Source: Pseudomonadota bacterium | GTDB taxonomy: Bacteria > Pseudomonadota > Alphaproteobacteria > Sphingomonadales > Sphingomonadaceae | Length of the DNA: 28,604 bases | Reading direction: 5' to 3' | Assembly (NCBI GenBank): GCA_023433305.1 | Contig: JAEZCZ010000085.1 | Location: 1-28,604, forward strand | Part shown: positions 1 to 7,266 of the stretch, in pieces | Layout of the letters: every line of letters starts with the position of its first letter | Numbering within the stretch: position 1 is the stretch's first letter | Program-made: the position numbers and the translations under genes | Notes under the pieces: model-generated | Seen by the model: the letters and a program-made list of their open reading frames with translations, nothing else | The model's database searches: none | Told to the model about the DNA's origin: nothing

Positions 1-2
1 CA

Positions 3-305
3 TCAGGCCCCGCCTGCGGCCGACTGGATGCCGGCGACGATCGAGGCCGCGCCGAACAGGATGAACACGCCGATGATCACGGTGGCACCGAAGCGCCAGT
101 TCATGCGTCCGGTCAGCATGCCGAAGCCCACCGCCGCGACCGCCATGACAGCCACGGCAGTCGCGACGTTGCCAAGCAGCGTTCCCTGCAGCCAGCCGAG
201 CGCGGCGACGATAGGGCCGGAGCCCGCCGGGTCGGCGCCCTGAGCCTGGGCGGAAGCGGGAAGCATGACAGCCGCAAGCGCGGCGAGACCGGACAGCAAA
301 CGCAT
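3..305 (-). CDS. VirB2/TrbC-family pilin-like protein of a type IV secretion system
   Basis: A 100-residue protein with a signal peptide (about 1-22, ending SAQAQ) and two hydrophobic segments (about 40-60 and 70-95) separated by a short loop rich in G, N and R (GRMNWR). This is the architecture of VirB2/TrbC major pilin subunits, which sit in the inner membrane and polymerise into the T4SS pilus. Its start codon directly abuts the stop of the upstream lytic transglycosylase gene (TAA then ATG), so the two are probably co-transcribed and translationally coupled. In VirB clusters, virB3 and virB4 normally follow; here they would lie beyond the left edge. The family call rests on size, topology and neighbour, because VirB2 sequences are poorly conserved. 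Confidence 0.8.
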   Translation of the reverse strand: MRLLSGLAALAAVMLPASAQAQGADPAGSGPIVAALGWLQGTLLGNVATAVAVMAVAAVGFGMLTGRMNWRFGATVIIGVFILFGAASIVAGIQSAAGGA

Positions 306-920
306 TTACTCGGGACTCCGGGAGTGATCGGACAGCCGCCCCATGATGGCGACGACGTAGTTCTGGGTTTCGCGAATGGCCGGGATGCCGTTCGCCGCCA
401 TGACCCGGCCGGGCCCTGCGTTGTAAGCGGCGAGCGCCTTTTCGACGTCGCCGTCGAAGCGATCGAGCTGCTCGCGCAGGTAGCGTGCGCCGCCTTCGAG
501 ATTGGCGAACGGGTCGTCGGGGGTCACGCCAAGCTCGCGCGCGGTGCCAGGCATGAGCTGGGCGAGGCCGCGCGCCCCGGCGGGAGACACGGCACGAGCG
601 CGCCAGCGGCTCTCCCGCCAGACCAGAGCCTCGATCAGCGCGGGGCTGAGGTCGAAACGGGCCGACAGCTCATGAACCTTGGCGGCATAGGCGGCGGGAA
701 TAGCTTGGGCTGACAGCCCGATCCGGCTTTCACCGACCACCGGTGTGTCGGCTGGCACTTCCAGAGCGGACTGGGCCAAGGAGCTTTGGTCAATGACAGG
801 ACCTGCCACCCAGCGCGCCTGGCCGTCGGAGGCAATCTCCAGCACGTCGGCGTGCGCCGGCACCGAAACGGCCGAAACCACGGCCACCAATGCAACGGCC
901 CTGGCTCTGCGCAGAATCAT
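306..920 (-). CDS. Lytic transglycosylase (SLT domain, VirB1-like)
   Basis: Periplasmic peptidoglycan lytic transglycosylase of about 204 residues. A signal peptide spans about 1-24 (ending PAHA). The SLT domain occupies about 80-200 with the family's hallmarks: catalytic glutamate in WRESRW (E103), GLAQLMP (118-124) and AYNAGP (165-170). I chose the ATG at 918-920 over one 24 bases upstream because a purine-rich GGGGAGGG sits five bases before it and the signal peptide then starts normally. Lying directly before a VirB2-like gene, it is probably the VirB1-type enzyme that opens the cell wall for the secretion apparatus. A general housekeeping transglycosylase is less likely given the abutting VirB2 gene. 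Confidence 0.88.
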   Translation of the reverse strand: MILRRARAVALVAVVSAVSVPAHADVLEIASDGQARWVAGPVIDQSSLAQSALEVPADTPVVGESRIGLSAQAIPAAYAAKVHELSARFDLSPALIEALVWRESRWRARAVSPAGARGLAQLMPGTARELGVTPDDPFANLEGGARYLREQLDRFDGDVEKALAAYNAGPGRVMAANGIPAIRETQNYVVAIMGRLSDHSRSPE

Positions 921-949
921 GCGGCCCTCCCCGAGTCCCTGCATGAAGG

Positions 950-1276
950 CTAGCCGAAATCGAGCGAAGGCGACAGACGAGCACCGCCAGTTCTCCCCGC
1001 ATCGAGAGCGGCGCGAAGCGGTTGCTCCAGCTCGAGCTCACGGTAGGGGTAAGGCGCTGCCCGCCTGCGCGCAGCAGGCCGGCGGGGTTCCGCCCGGGTG
1101 GGGCGGAAATCGAGAAGGAAAGGGAGCTCGACGCAGCGCGAGTGAGCGCGTGGCTCGACCTCTTGCGATGGTGCTGCAACAGCCGGAACGCTACCTTCAG
1201 CCGCGGCAGCCGGTGCAGCGAGGCCGCAAAGCAGGGCACCTACGGCGCAGATCCGGAAAGTCGAAAGAATCATCAT
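950..1276 (-). CDS. Small exported protein of unknown function upstream of VirB1-like gene
   Basis: About 108 residues with a signal peptide (MMILSTFRICAVGALLCGLAAP, cleavage near AAAAE) and a mature part very rich in R, A, P and E, including RRPAARRRAAPYPYRELELEQP. No domain is recognised. A reading frame extends to 1312, but the ATG pair at 1271-1276 fits better, because GGAGG lies immediately before it and a hydrophobic signal follows. It ends 29 bases before the chosen transglycosylase start, so it probably heads the same operon. The arginine-rich, low-complexity mature part leaves some doubt that it is a real gene; the signal peptide and position argue for it. Confidence 0.5.
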   Translation of the reverse strand: MMILSTFRICAVGALLCGLAAPAAAAEGSVPAVAAPSQEVEPRAHSRCVELPFLLDFRPTRAEPRRPAARRRAAPYPYRELELEQPLRAALDAGRTGGARLSPSLDFG

Positions 1277-1398
1277 GCCTCCGCCGACGCAGATGCGGCA
1301 GGGACATGACACTTCGATGACAGCGACCGCGCTTATTCAATCCGCAGCCACTCTCCCGATGAAACGGCTCGCGGATACGGCCTGGCGGCCGATGTATC

Positions 1399-1767
1399 TT
1401 ACCGTGACGCGAACGCCGTCCGATCGAGCGAATCGAGCGCGAGGCGAGCAACGCGGCGCGAATCTTCCCACGAGCCGTCGGCAAGCTGGACGCGGTAGCG
1501 ATCTTCCGAGGCTGCCGCTTTGCGGAATGCGTCGCGCGCTTCATCGAAGCGACCTTCGCGCGAATAGGCGGTGCCGAGGTTGATCAGCAGGGCCGGGTCA
1601 TCCGGGGTCTGCTCGAGCGCGGCTTCGAGCTGAGCAATCGCGGTCTCGGTCTCGCCGGTGGTGAGCTGCTCGAAAGCGGCTTCGCGTTGCTCGAAGAGGC
1701 CGTCGGTGGGCGCCGTCGGCACCGTCTGAGCAAGGATGATGGCGGAAATGATCATGCAAGCGGACAC
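1399..1767 (-). CDS. Tetratricopeptide-repeat protein, probably exported
   Basis: A 122-residue protein with a short hydrophobic N-terminus (about 4-14, ending ILAQ), probably a signal peptide, then two TPR-type helical pairs at about 28-95 (ETAIAQLEAALEQTPDDPALLINLGTAY is followed by GRFDEARDAFRKA). TPRs are protein-interaction scaffolds, so no enzymatic role is implied. The start is a GTG with GGGAGAG just upstream. It is divergent from the beta-helix lipoprotein gene and shares a 255-base regulatory region with it. This suggests it belongs to the same TonB-receptor cassette, perhaps as a periplasmic accessory; that role is inference from position. Confidence 0.75.
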   Translation of the reverse strand: MSACMIISAIILAQTVPTAPTDGLFEQREAAFEQLTTGETETAIAQLEAALEQTPDDPALLINLGTAYSREGRFDEARDAFRKAAASEDRYRVQLADGSWEDSRRVARLALDSLDRTAFASR

Positions 1768-1877
1768 GGCACTCTCCCAGCAAAAGCTTTGTATAAGACA
1801 AGATGACTATACACCGCCGTCGAAACAACAAAAATCAGGAGATGTCATCAAGATGAAATAAAGTCGAGTTACCGGCA

Positions 1878-1893
1878 ATGACATAATTGTCAT
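1878..1893. promoter_or_regulatory. Perfect 6-4-6 inverted repeat in divergent promoter region
   Basis: ATGACA-TAAT-TGTCAT is a perfect inverted repeat in an AT-rich patch of an otherwise GC-rich genome. It lies between the divergent TPR and lipoprotein genes. Its arms match the TGTCAT core of Pho-box half-sites. It is too short and lacks the T-run needed for a terminator, so a protein-binding site is the better reading. No binding protein can be named from sequence alone. Confidence 0.4.
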
Positions 1894-1915
1894 ACGCCAG
1901 ACACATTGCAGTAAC
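1887..1915 (+). promoter_or_regulatory. Pho-box-like triple repeat (11-base period)
   Basis: Three 7-base units spaced by four bases, TTGTCAT / CAGACAC / CAGTAAC, have the 11-base period of PhoB-family operators (consensus CTGTCAT-N4-CTGTCAY). Matches to the half-site are about 6/7, 5/7 and 5/7. The site overlaps the right arm of the 1878-1893 palindrome. It is a candidate only, since the later units are weak. Confidence 0.3.
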
Positions 1916-1944
1916 GCGCGCGCTAAGTGAATGCTGCAAAAAAA

Positions 1945-1962
1945 GTGTCACCTGACCGTCCT
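1945..1962 (+). promoter_or_regulatory. Pho-box-like site before the lipoprotein gene
   Basis: GTGTCAC-CTGA-CCGTCCT fits the PhoB-type pattern of two 7-base direct repeats with a 4-base spacer (about 6/7 and 5/7). A weak -10 candidate, GATCAT, lies at 1976-1981. This would give a short leader before the GTG start at 2023. The distance suits an activator that overlaps the -35 position. Regulator identity is inferred. Confidence 0.35.
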
Positions 1963-2022
1963 ACTGGCGATTCGCGATCATCGAAATCGCTTATCGTTTT
2001 CCTTCATGAGGGGCCGTCAGCC

Positions 2023-3546
2023 GTGATTAACCTAACCCGCTCACTCGTCCTTGGTTGCAGTGTCGTCGCACTGGCGGCCTGCGGACCCGACGACATCGCC
2101 TCACCCGGAACGGGCGGCAACATCGACGTCGACATCAACAACCCGCCACCGACCGGTGGCGGCGACGGCGGCAACGGAGCCGGCGGTGTCACGCCGGCCT
2201 CGGGCTGCCCGACCGTTGGCGTGGACGCACTGACCGACAATGGGACGATCACCGGACCGACCGGAACATGGCGCGTCTGCGCGCTGCCGCAGGTCTTCAC
2301 CGACGACGCCACGCTGCCGCAGGTTGCCGGCCTGCTCTACTCGCTGCCCGGCCGCGTCGACGTGGGTGTTGACGATGGCCCGCTCCCCGACGCGACCGAT
2401 GGGGTGACGGGGACTCCGGTGACGCTCACGATCCAGCCGGGCGTGACGATCTTCGCCGCTACTGGCCGGTCCTGGCTGGCCGTGACCCGCGGCAGCAAAC
2501 TGGTCGCCAAGGGGACCGCCGACAAGCCGATCGTATTCACGAGCCGCGACAACGTGCAGGGGCTGAACACCGTCAATTCATCGGGCCAGTGGGGCGGCGT
2601 CGTGCTGATGGGCCGCGCTCCGGTTTCGGACTGCGACACCGGCACGCCGACCGCCGACAAGACCCAGTGTGAAATGGGAGTCGAGGGCGCCCTGAGCCCG
2701 GCCCAGTTCGGCGGCCCGAACGCGGCCGATAGCTCGGGCGAACTGTCCTACGTGCAGATCCGCTATTCGGGCTTCGTGCTCTCGGAGGGCAAGGAGCTGC
2801 AGTCGCTGACCACCGGCGGCATCGGGAGCGGGACCAAGATCAGCAACGTCATGTCGTACAACAGCTCCGACGACGGCGTCGAAGTGTTCGGCGGCTCGGC
2901 GCACATGAGCAACTTCATCGTGGTCGGCGCCGAAGACGATTCGTTCGACGTGGACAGCGGCGCGCAGTTCACGCTGCAGAACGCGATCGCCATCCAGCGC
3001 GCCTCGGCGGGCGATAACCTGTTTGAGATCGACTCGCCCGATGCCGATTACGACTTCACGGCAGCGCCGCAGACCAACGTGAAGGTGACCAACTTCGTCG
3101 GCCGGCTGCAAAGCTCGGGCGCGGCGCAGGCGATCCGCGTGCGCGGACGGGCCAACTACTGGCTGGCCAATGCCGTCATCGTTGGTGAAGGCAAGAACTG
3201 CGCGCGGATCGACGAGGAGACTCCGGCGGAGGCGCCGAAGTTCGATTCGACGCTGTTCCAGTGCGCGATCGCCGGCGGCTCGGACGTGGTGGGCTATGTC
3301 GCCGCGGGCACGAACAACAACACCAGCTTCACCAACACGCTGGTCACGCTGTTCGTGAACGGGTCCAACGAGTCGGGCGCGGTCGCGTTCGATCCGACCG
3401 CGATGTCCACGCTGTTCACCAATCGCAACGTGGTGGGCGCGGCAACGAGCACGGATAGCTGGTTCAAGGGCTGGGCCTGCGATTCCGCGACGGCCAGCTT
3501 CGCCAGCACCACGGGCACCTGCCTGTCCCTGCCGGTCTACAACTGA
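2023..3546 (+). CDS. Outer-membrane beta-helix lipoprotein paired with TonB receptor
   Basis: About 507 residues. A lipoprotein signal ends in LAAC (C20), followed by a Gly/Pro/Asp-rich linker and a body resembling right-handed parallel beta-helix proteins: IQPGVTIFA, GSKLVAKGTADKPIVFTS, GQWGGVVLMGRAP, SSDDGVEVFGGSAHMSNFIVVG. This type is common beside TonB-dependent receptors in marine and freshwater proteobacteria and is sometimes mislabelled multidrug transporter; no biochemical function is known to me. The frame is open from 1927, but GTG at 2023 is preferred: GAGGGG lies nine bases upstream, the signal peptide starts there, and the earlier start would cover the promoter-like sites. No aspartate follows the lipid cysteine, which fits outer-membrane sorting. 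It may be a surface capture protein for the receptor. Confidence 0.8.
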   Translation: MINLTRSLVLGCSVVALAACGPDDIASPGTGGNIDVDINNPPPTGGGDGGNGAGGVTPASGCPTVGVDALTDNGTITGPTGTWRVCALPQVFTDDATLPQVAGLLYSLPGRVDVGVDDGPLPDATDGVTGTPVTLTIQPGVTIFAATGRSWLAVTRGSKLVAKGTADKPIVFTSRDNVQGLNTVNSSGQWGGVVLMGRAPVSDCDTGTPTADKTQCEMGVEGALSPAQFGGPNAADSSGELSYVQIRYSGFVLSEGKELQSLTTGGIGSGTKISNVMSYNSSDDGVEVFGGSAHMSNFIVVGAEDDSFDVDSGAQFTLQNAIAIQRASAGDNLFEIDSPDADYDFTAAPQTNVKVTNFVGRLQSSGAAQAIRVRGRANYWLANAVIVGEGKNCARIDEETPAEAPKFDSTLFQCAIAGGSDVVGYVAAGTNNNTSFTNTLVTLFVNGSNESGAVAFDPTAMSTLFTNRNVVGAATSTDSWFKGWACDSATASFASTTGTCLSLPVYN

Positions 3547-3560
3547 GCAGCACCGCGAAT

Positions 3561-3593
3561 GGGAGGGGCTCGCCCGGCGGGCTCCTCCCTTTT
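3561..3593 (+). terminator. Rho-independent terminator between lipoprotein and TonB receptor
   Basis: GGGAGG at 3561-3566 pairs with CCTCCC at 3584-3589, the inner arm continues with GC pairs (GCTCG/CGGGC), and TTTT follows at 3590-3593. It begins 15 bases after the lipoprotein stop. It would make the lipoprotein more abundant than the receptor if both share one promoter. Confidence 0.8.
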
Positions 3594-3656
3594 CGTCATC
3601 GGGCGCGCGCCCGGACCAACGTTTTTCAGACCTTTAGCATGAGGGGGTCACTTACC

Positions 3657-6371
3657 ATGTCCACTAGCAAGCAGCTGGCGGGGCTGCTCTTGCTCTCCAC
3701 GGCGCTGACTTTTCCCGGCGCCGCGCTTGCCCAGACCAGTGCCGCCAGCGACGCAGCGACTGCCGATGTCGCGGACGAGCAGCCCGATGCCGGCGGCGAG
3801 GACCAGGCGCCTGACATCTCGGTGCCCGGCGGCGAAATCATCGTCACCGGCCGGATCAATCGTGATCCCACGCGCAGCTCGGGCCAGGTCATCTCGGTGT
3901 TGTCGAGCGAGGAAATTGCCCGGACCGGCGAGGGCGACATCGCCGGCGCGCTCGGCCGGGTGACCGGCCTCTCGGTCGTGGGCAACGGCCTCGTCTATGT
4001 TCGTGGCCTGGGCGATCGCTATTCGCTGGCGATGCTCAACGGCTTGCCGCTGCCGAGCCCCGAGCCGCTGAGCCGCGTCGTTCCGCTCGACATCTTTCCT
4101 ACCGACGTGATCGCCTCCAGCCTGGTGCAGAAGACCTATTCGGCGAACTTCCCGGGGGAGTTCGGCGGCGGCGTCATCAACCTGACGACGATGTCGGTGC
4201 CCGACGAGACCTTCGTGAAGATCAGCGGCGGGATCAGCGGCGACGCCAAGACCACCGGGGCCGACGGCCTTTCCTACTACGGTTCGAGCTGGGACTGGAC
4301 CGGTTTCGACAGCGGCGTGCGCGACTATTCGCCCGAGCTGGAAGCCTACCTGCGGGACTCGCTCGGCAGCGGCGTGCGGCTGGACGACCAGGGCTTCGAC
4401 GTCGAAGCACTCGCCAAGACGCTGACGCCGGGCCAGTTCCCGGTCCTGCAGCGCATCGGCGAACTGCCGGTCAATTTCTCGGTCAACCTGACGGCGGGCA
4501 CCGCGGCCGATGTCGGCGACGGCCGGCTCGGCGTGCTTGTGACCGGCGGCATCAGCAACAAGTGGCGCAACCGCTCGATCAAGTCGCAATTCGCCAACGT
4601 CGACCTGTCCGTCGTGGCGGAGGACTTCACCGACTTCGTGACCGACAACAACATTCTCGTGAACGGAATGCTCGCGGTCGGCTACGAGTTCGGCGACCAC
4701 ACGGTCCGCTGGACGAACCTCTACATTCGCGACACCGTCAAGCAGGCGCGGCTTTCGACCGGGACCGACACAGAGAAGCCGACCTTCGAATTCGCCAACC
4801 AGAACACCGCCTGGTACGAACGCGAGCTGATCGACACGCAGCTGGTCGGCGAGTTCGAGTTCGGCCCGGTGAGCGTCGACGTGCGAGGCGGCTATGCGCA
4901 AACCAATCGCGAAGCGCCCTACAACCTGTCGTACTCCTACGCGAAGACCAATCTCGAGACCGATCCGTTCGGCACCTATTATCGCCTGTCGTTGGACCGC
5001 GACGAGCAGGTGGGCGACGGCATCAGCGTTTCCTTCTCGAACCTGAAGGAGCAGCTCTGGTTCGGCGGGATCGACCTTGGTTACGAGGTGATGCCGGACC
5101 TGCTCGCGACCGTCGGCTACGCCTTCAGCGACACCGACAGGCATTCGCAGCGCCGCGAATTCCTGTTCGATGTCTCGCAGGAAAACATCAATCCCGACCC
5201 CGAGGGGCCGCCGATCCTGCTGCCGTTCGAGGTTCTGCAGGCGATCGGGCTGCGCCAGCCGGGGCAAGTGCTGAACGCGGCGACCTACAACGGCTTCAGG
5301 GTCTCGCTGATCGACACCGCGGAAGGCGATCCGGCATTCGATGCCGCGCTGCGGATTCATGCGGGCTACGGCCAGCTTCAGTGGCGGCCGCTCGACACGC
5401 TGTCGATCCAGGCGGGTGTGCGCTACGAAGACGCGGTGCAGAGCGTCACGCCGCTGGGCGCGCTCAACACGGCAACGGCGGTGAGCAAGGCCAACGAGTA
5501 TTGGCTGCCCGGCGCCACGATCACCTGGGAAGCGACCGACGACCTGCAACTGCGCGTGAGCGGGTCGCGGACGATCGCCCGGCCGCAGTTCCGCGAGCTC
5601 GTGCAGCAGCGCTACTTCGATCCCGAAGCGAACCGCTCTTACCGAGGCAACCCGTTCCTGACCGATAGCGAGCTGACCAACTTCGAGGCGCGGGCCGAGT
5701 ACTACCTCGGCGGCGGCAGCCGCGCGTCGCTCGCCGGGTTCTACAAGGACATCGAGCGCCCGATCGAAGCCTATATCGCGCCCGAGCAGGGCTCGCTGGT
5801 GACCGGATTCGCCAACGCGCCCAAGGCCACGCTCTACGGCGCCGAGGCGGAAGTGCAGTACACCCATGACCTCGCCGATCTGGGCGGCTGGTTCTCGAAC
5901 AAGGAATTGGTCGCCGTCGGCAACTATACCTTCACGAAGTCCGATATCTCCGTCGGCGCGGACGACACGACGATCGATCGCTTCGGCATCGAACGGCCCG
6001 CCGCGCTGTTCTTCGTCGATGGTTCGCCGCTGGTCGGGCAGTCGGACCATGTCGGCAACGTCCAGGTCAGCCTGCAGAACCTCGACGTGCTTCAGCAGCT
6101 CACGGTGATGGTGAACTATGCTAGCGAGCGCGTCTCGATACGCGGAGCCAACGGTCGGCCCGACGTGGTCGAAGATCCCGGCTTCACGGTCGACATCGTG
6201 GCGCGCCAGGGATTCGACCTGTTCGGGCAGGACGCGGAGCTCAAGGCAGAGGCGCGCAACATCTTCGGCCGCGGCCATTACGAATACCAGGCGAACGACG
6301 CCAATCGAATCGAGATCAATACTTACGACATCGATCCGACGGTCGCGCTGTCGCTATCGGTGAAGTTCTAG
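3657..6371 (+). CDS. TonB-dependent outer-membrane receptor
   Basis: About 904 residues. A signal peptide covers 1-26 (ending ALAQ). A TonB-box-like EIIVTG is followed by a plug domain at about 60-190, with GALGRVTGLSVVG, VYVRGLGDRYS and FPGEFGGGVINLTT. A long beta-barrel follows, ending in aromatic phenylalanine (LSLSVKF) as outer-membrane proteins do. It imports a ligand across the outer membrane using TonB energy; the ligand is not readable from sequence. The ATG at 3657 has GAGGGGG nine bases upstream and gives a clean signal peptide, so I prefer it to the ATG at 3639. Its partner is the upstream lipoprotein gene, separated by a terminator. I saw no FecA-like signalling domain at the N-terminus, so sigma/anti-sigma control is unlikely. 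Confidence 0.93.
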   Translation: MSTSKQLAGLLLLSTALTFPGAALAQTSAASDAATADVADEQPDAGGEDQAPDISVPGGEIIVTGRINRDPTRSSGQVISVLSSEEIARTGEGDIAGALGRVTGLSVVGNGLVYVRGLGDRYSLAMLNGLPLPSPEPLSRVVPLDIFPTDVIASSLVQKTYSANFPGEFGGGVINLTTMSVPDETFVKISGGISGDAKTTGADGLSYYGSSWDWTGFDSGVRDYSPELEAYLRDSLGSGVRLDDQGFDVEALAKTLTPGQFPVLQRIGELPVNFSVNLTAGTAADVGDGRLGVLVTGGISNKWRNRSIKSQFANVDLSVVAEDFTDFVTDNNILVNGMLAVGYEFGDHTVRWTNLYIRDTVKQARLSTGTDTEKPTFEFANQNTAWYERELIDTQLVGEFEFGPVSVDVRGGYAQTNREAPYNLSYSYAKTNLETDPFGTYYRLSLDRDEQVGDGISVSFSNLKEQLWFGGIDLGYEVMPDLLATVGYAFSDTDRHSQRREFLFDVSQENINPDPEGPPILLPFEVLQAIGLRQPGQVLNAATYNGFRVSLIDTAEGDPAFDAALRIHAGYGQLQWRPLDTLSIQAGVRYEDAVQSVTPLGALNTATAVSKANEYWLPGATITWEATDDLQLRVSGSRTIARPQFRELVQQRYFDPEANRSYRGNPFLTDSELTNFEARAEYYLGGGSRASLAGFYKDIERPIEAYIAPEQGSLVTGFANAPKATLYGAEAEVQYTHDLADLGGWFSNKELVAVGNYTFTKSDISVGADDTTIDRFGIERPAALFFVDGSPLVGQSDHVGNVQVSLQNLDVLQQLTVMVNYASERVSIRGANGRPDVVEDPGFTVDIVARQGFDLFGQDAELKAEARNIFGRGHYEYQANDANRIEINTYDIDPTVALSLSVKF

Positions 6372-6403
6372 GCCGCCTCAGAGCCGGCGGCCGAACCTTG
6401 CAA

Positions 6404-6442
6404 GGCCGCTCCACCCCGGTTCCGGTGGAGCGGCCTCTTTTT
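6404..6442 (+). terminator. Strong rho-independent terminator after the TonB receptor
   Basis: A perfect 12-base stem, GGCCGCTCCACC at 6404-6415 with GGTGGAGCGGCC at 6424-6435, has an 8-base loop and is followed by TCTTTTT. It lies between the convergent receptor and regulator genes. The T-run serves the plus strand; on the minus strand only TT follows. Confidence 0.92.
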
Positions 6443-6467
6443 GGTGGAGCGTTCGGTGGCGTGGGGG

Positions 6468-7142
6468 CTATGGCTCGTCGAGGACATAGCCCTTGCCCTT
6501 CACCGTCCGCAGCAGGTGGGCGGCGCCCGCCTGCTTGAGGCCGGTGCGCAGGCGTTTGATCCAAACATCGACGGTGCGCAGGTAATCCGGGTCGCCCCCC
6601 TTCCCGAGGGCCTCGACGATCTCGCGGCGACCGATCACGCGGTTGGGGTTCTCGACGAGGTAGCGCAGCAGGCGGAAGCCTTTCTCGCTGAGCGGGATCA
6701 GCCGCCGCCCCCAGCGGGCCTGCACGGCGCCGAGATCGAGGCTGAGAGCGCCGAACTCGATGATTCGCAACGGATCGCGGGCGGTGCCGTCCGAATGGAG
6801 CACGAGCACCCGGTCGAGGATCGACTGGCGAGTGGCAGGACCGATCATGTAGTCGTCGGCGCCCGCGCGGATCGCGCGGCGGCGATCGTCGGGATCGTCC
6901 CGCTCGAGGACCATCGTGACATGCATGTTGGCGGTGCGGCTGTCGGTGCGGAGGCGCCGGCACATCTCGAGCCCCGACAGCTCCGGGATGATCCAGTCGA
7001 CAAACGCCCAGCCGTCGCCGTCGATCAGAGTTCGGGGGGCGGCGGAAGTCAGACGTTCGAATGCGAACGTGACCTCGCCGTGGACGAACGGCTGGAACTC
7101 GCCGCCGTTTGGATGAGTGGTGAGAATGGTGATCCGGTGCAT
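6468..7142 (-). CDS. OmpR/PhoB-family regulator with a degenerate receiver domain
   Basis: A 224-residue response-regulator-like transcription factor. The N-terminal receiver keeps the phospho-acceptor-like aspartate (D49 in FVDWIIPELSGLE), but the N-terminal acidic pair is replaced (ILTTH at 6-10 where ILVVDD is usual) and the conserved lysine is glycine (YMIGP, G101, where YVTKP is usual). The C-terminal winged helix (about 125-222) is well kept: LIPLSEKGFRLLRYLVENP, RTVDVWIKRLRTGL, LLRTVKGKGYVLD, closest in style to PhoB. No histidine kinase gene is nearby. It converges on the TonB receptor and has a Pho-box-like site upstream, so it probably controls the cassette, perhaps without phosphorylation. 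The link to phosphate is inferred. Confidence 0.85.
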   Translation of the reverse strand: MHRITILTTHPNGGEFQPFVHGEVTFAFERLTSAAPRTLIDGDGWAFVDWIIPELSGLEMCRRLRTDSRTANMHVTMVLERDDPDDRRRAIRAGADDYMIGPATRQSILDRVLVLHSDGTARDPLRIIEFGALSLDLGAVQARWGRRLIPLSEKGFRLLRYLVENPNRVIGRREIVEALGKGGDPDYLRTVDVWIKRLRTGLKQAGAAHLLRTVKGKGYVLDEP

Positions 7143-7182
7143 CGTTCCCAGGCCTCTTTCCGCCCGGTTGTGGCGACCCGAT

Positions 7183-7200
7183 GTGACGCATTAATGACGG
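7183..7200 (-). promoter_or_regulatory. Pho-box-like direct repeat upstream of the atypical regulator
   Basis: Read on the minus strand, CCGTCAT-TAAT-GCGTCAC consists of two GTCA-centred 7-base units with an AT-rich 4-base spacer. It matches the CTGTCAT-N4-CTGTCAY pattern at about 6/7 and 5/7. It ends 40 bases before the regulator start, suitable for autoregulation. It is the best of the Pho-box-like matches in the window. Confidence 0.45.
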
Positions 7201-7266
7201 CGACGGGAACCTGGACGGGTCGGAAAGAACTTTTGGAAAGCGGACTACCGGTGCAGGAGAGAACCC

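Noticed and set aside
1927..2022. Upstream ATG for the lipoprotein at 1927.
   Set aside because: No ribosome site; it would place 32 extra residues before the lipoprotein signal and cover promoter-like sites. GTG 2023 is better.
3648..6278. A very long antisense frame (876 residues) over the TonB receptor gene.
   Set aside because: High-GC third positions suppress stops on the opposite strand. The translation has no signal peptide or family motif, no ribosome site, and the sense strand encodes an unmistakable TonB receptor.
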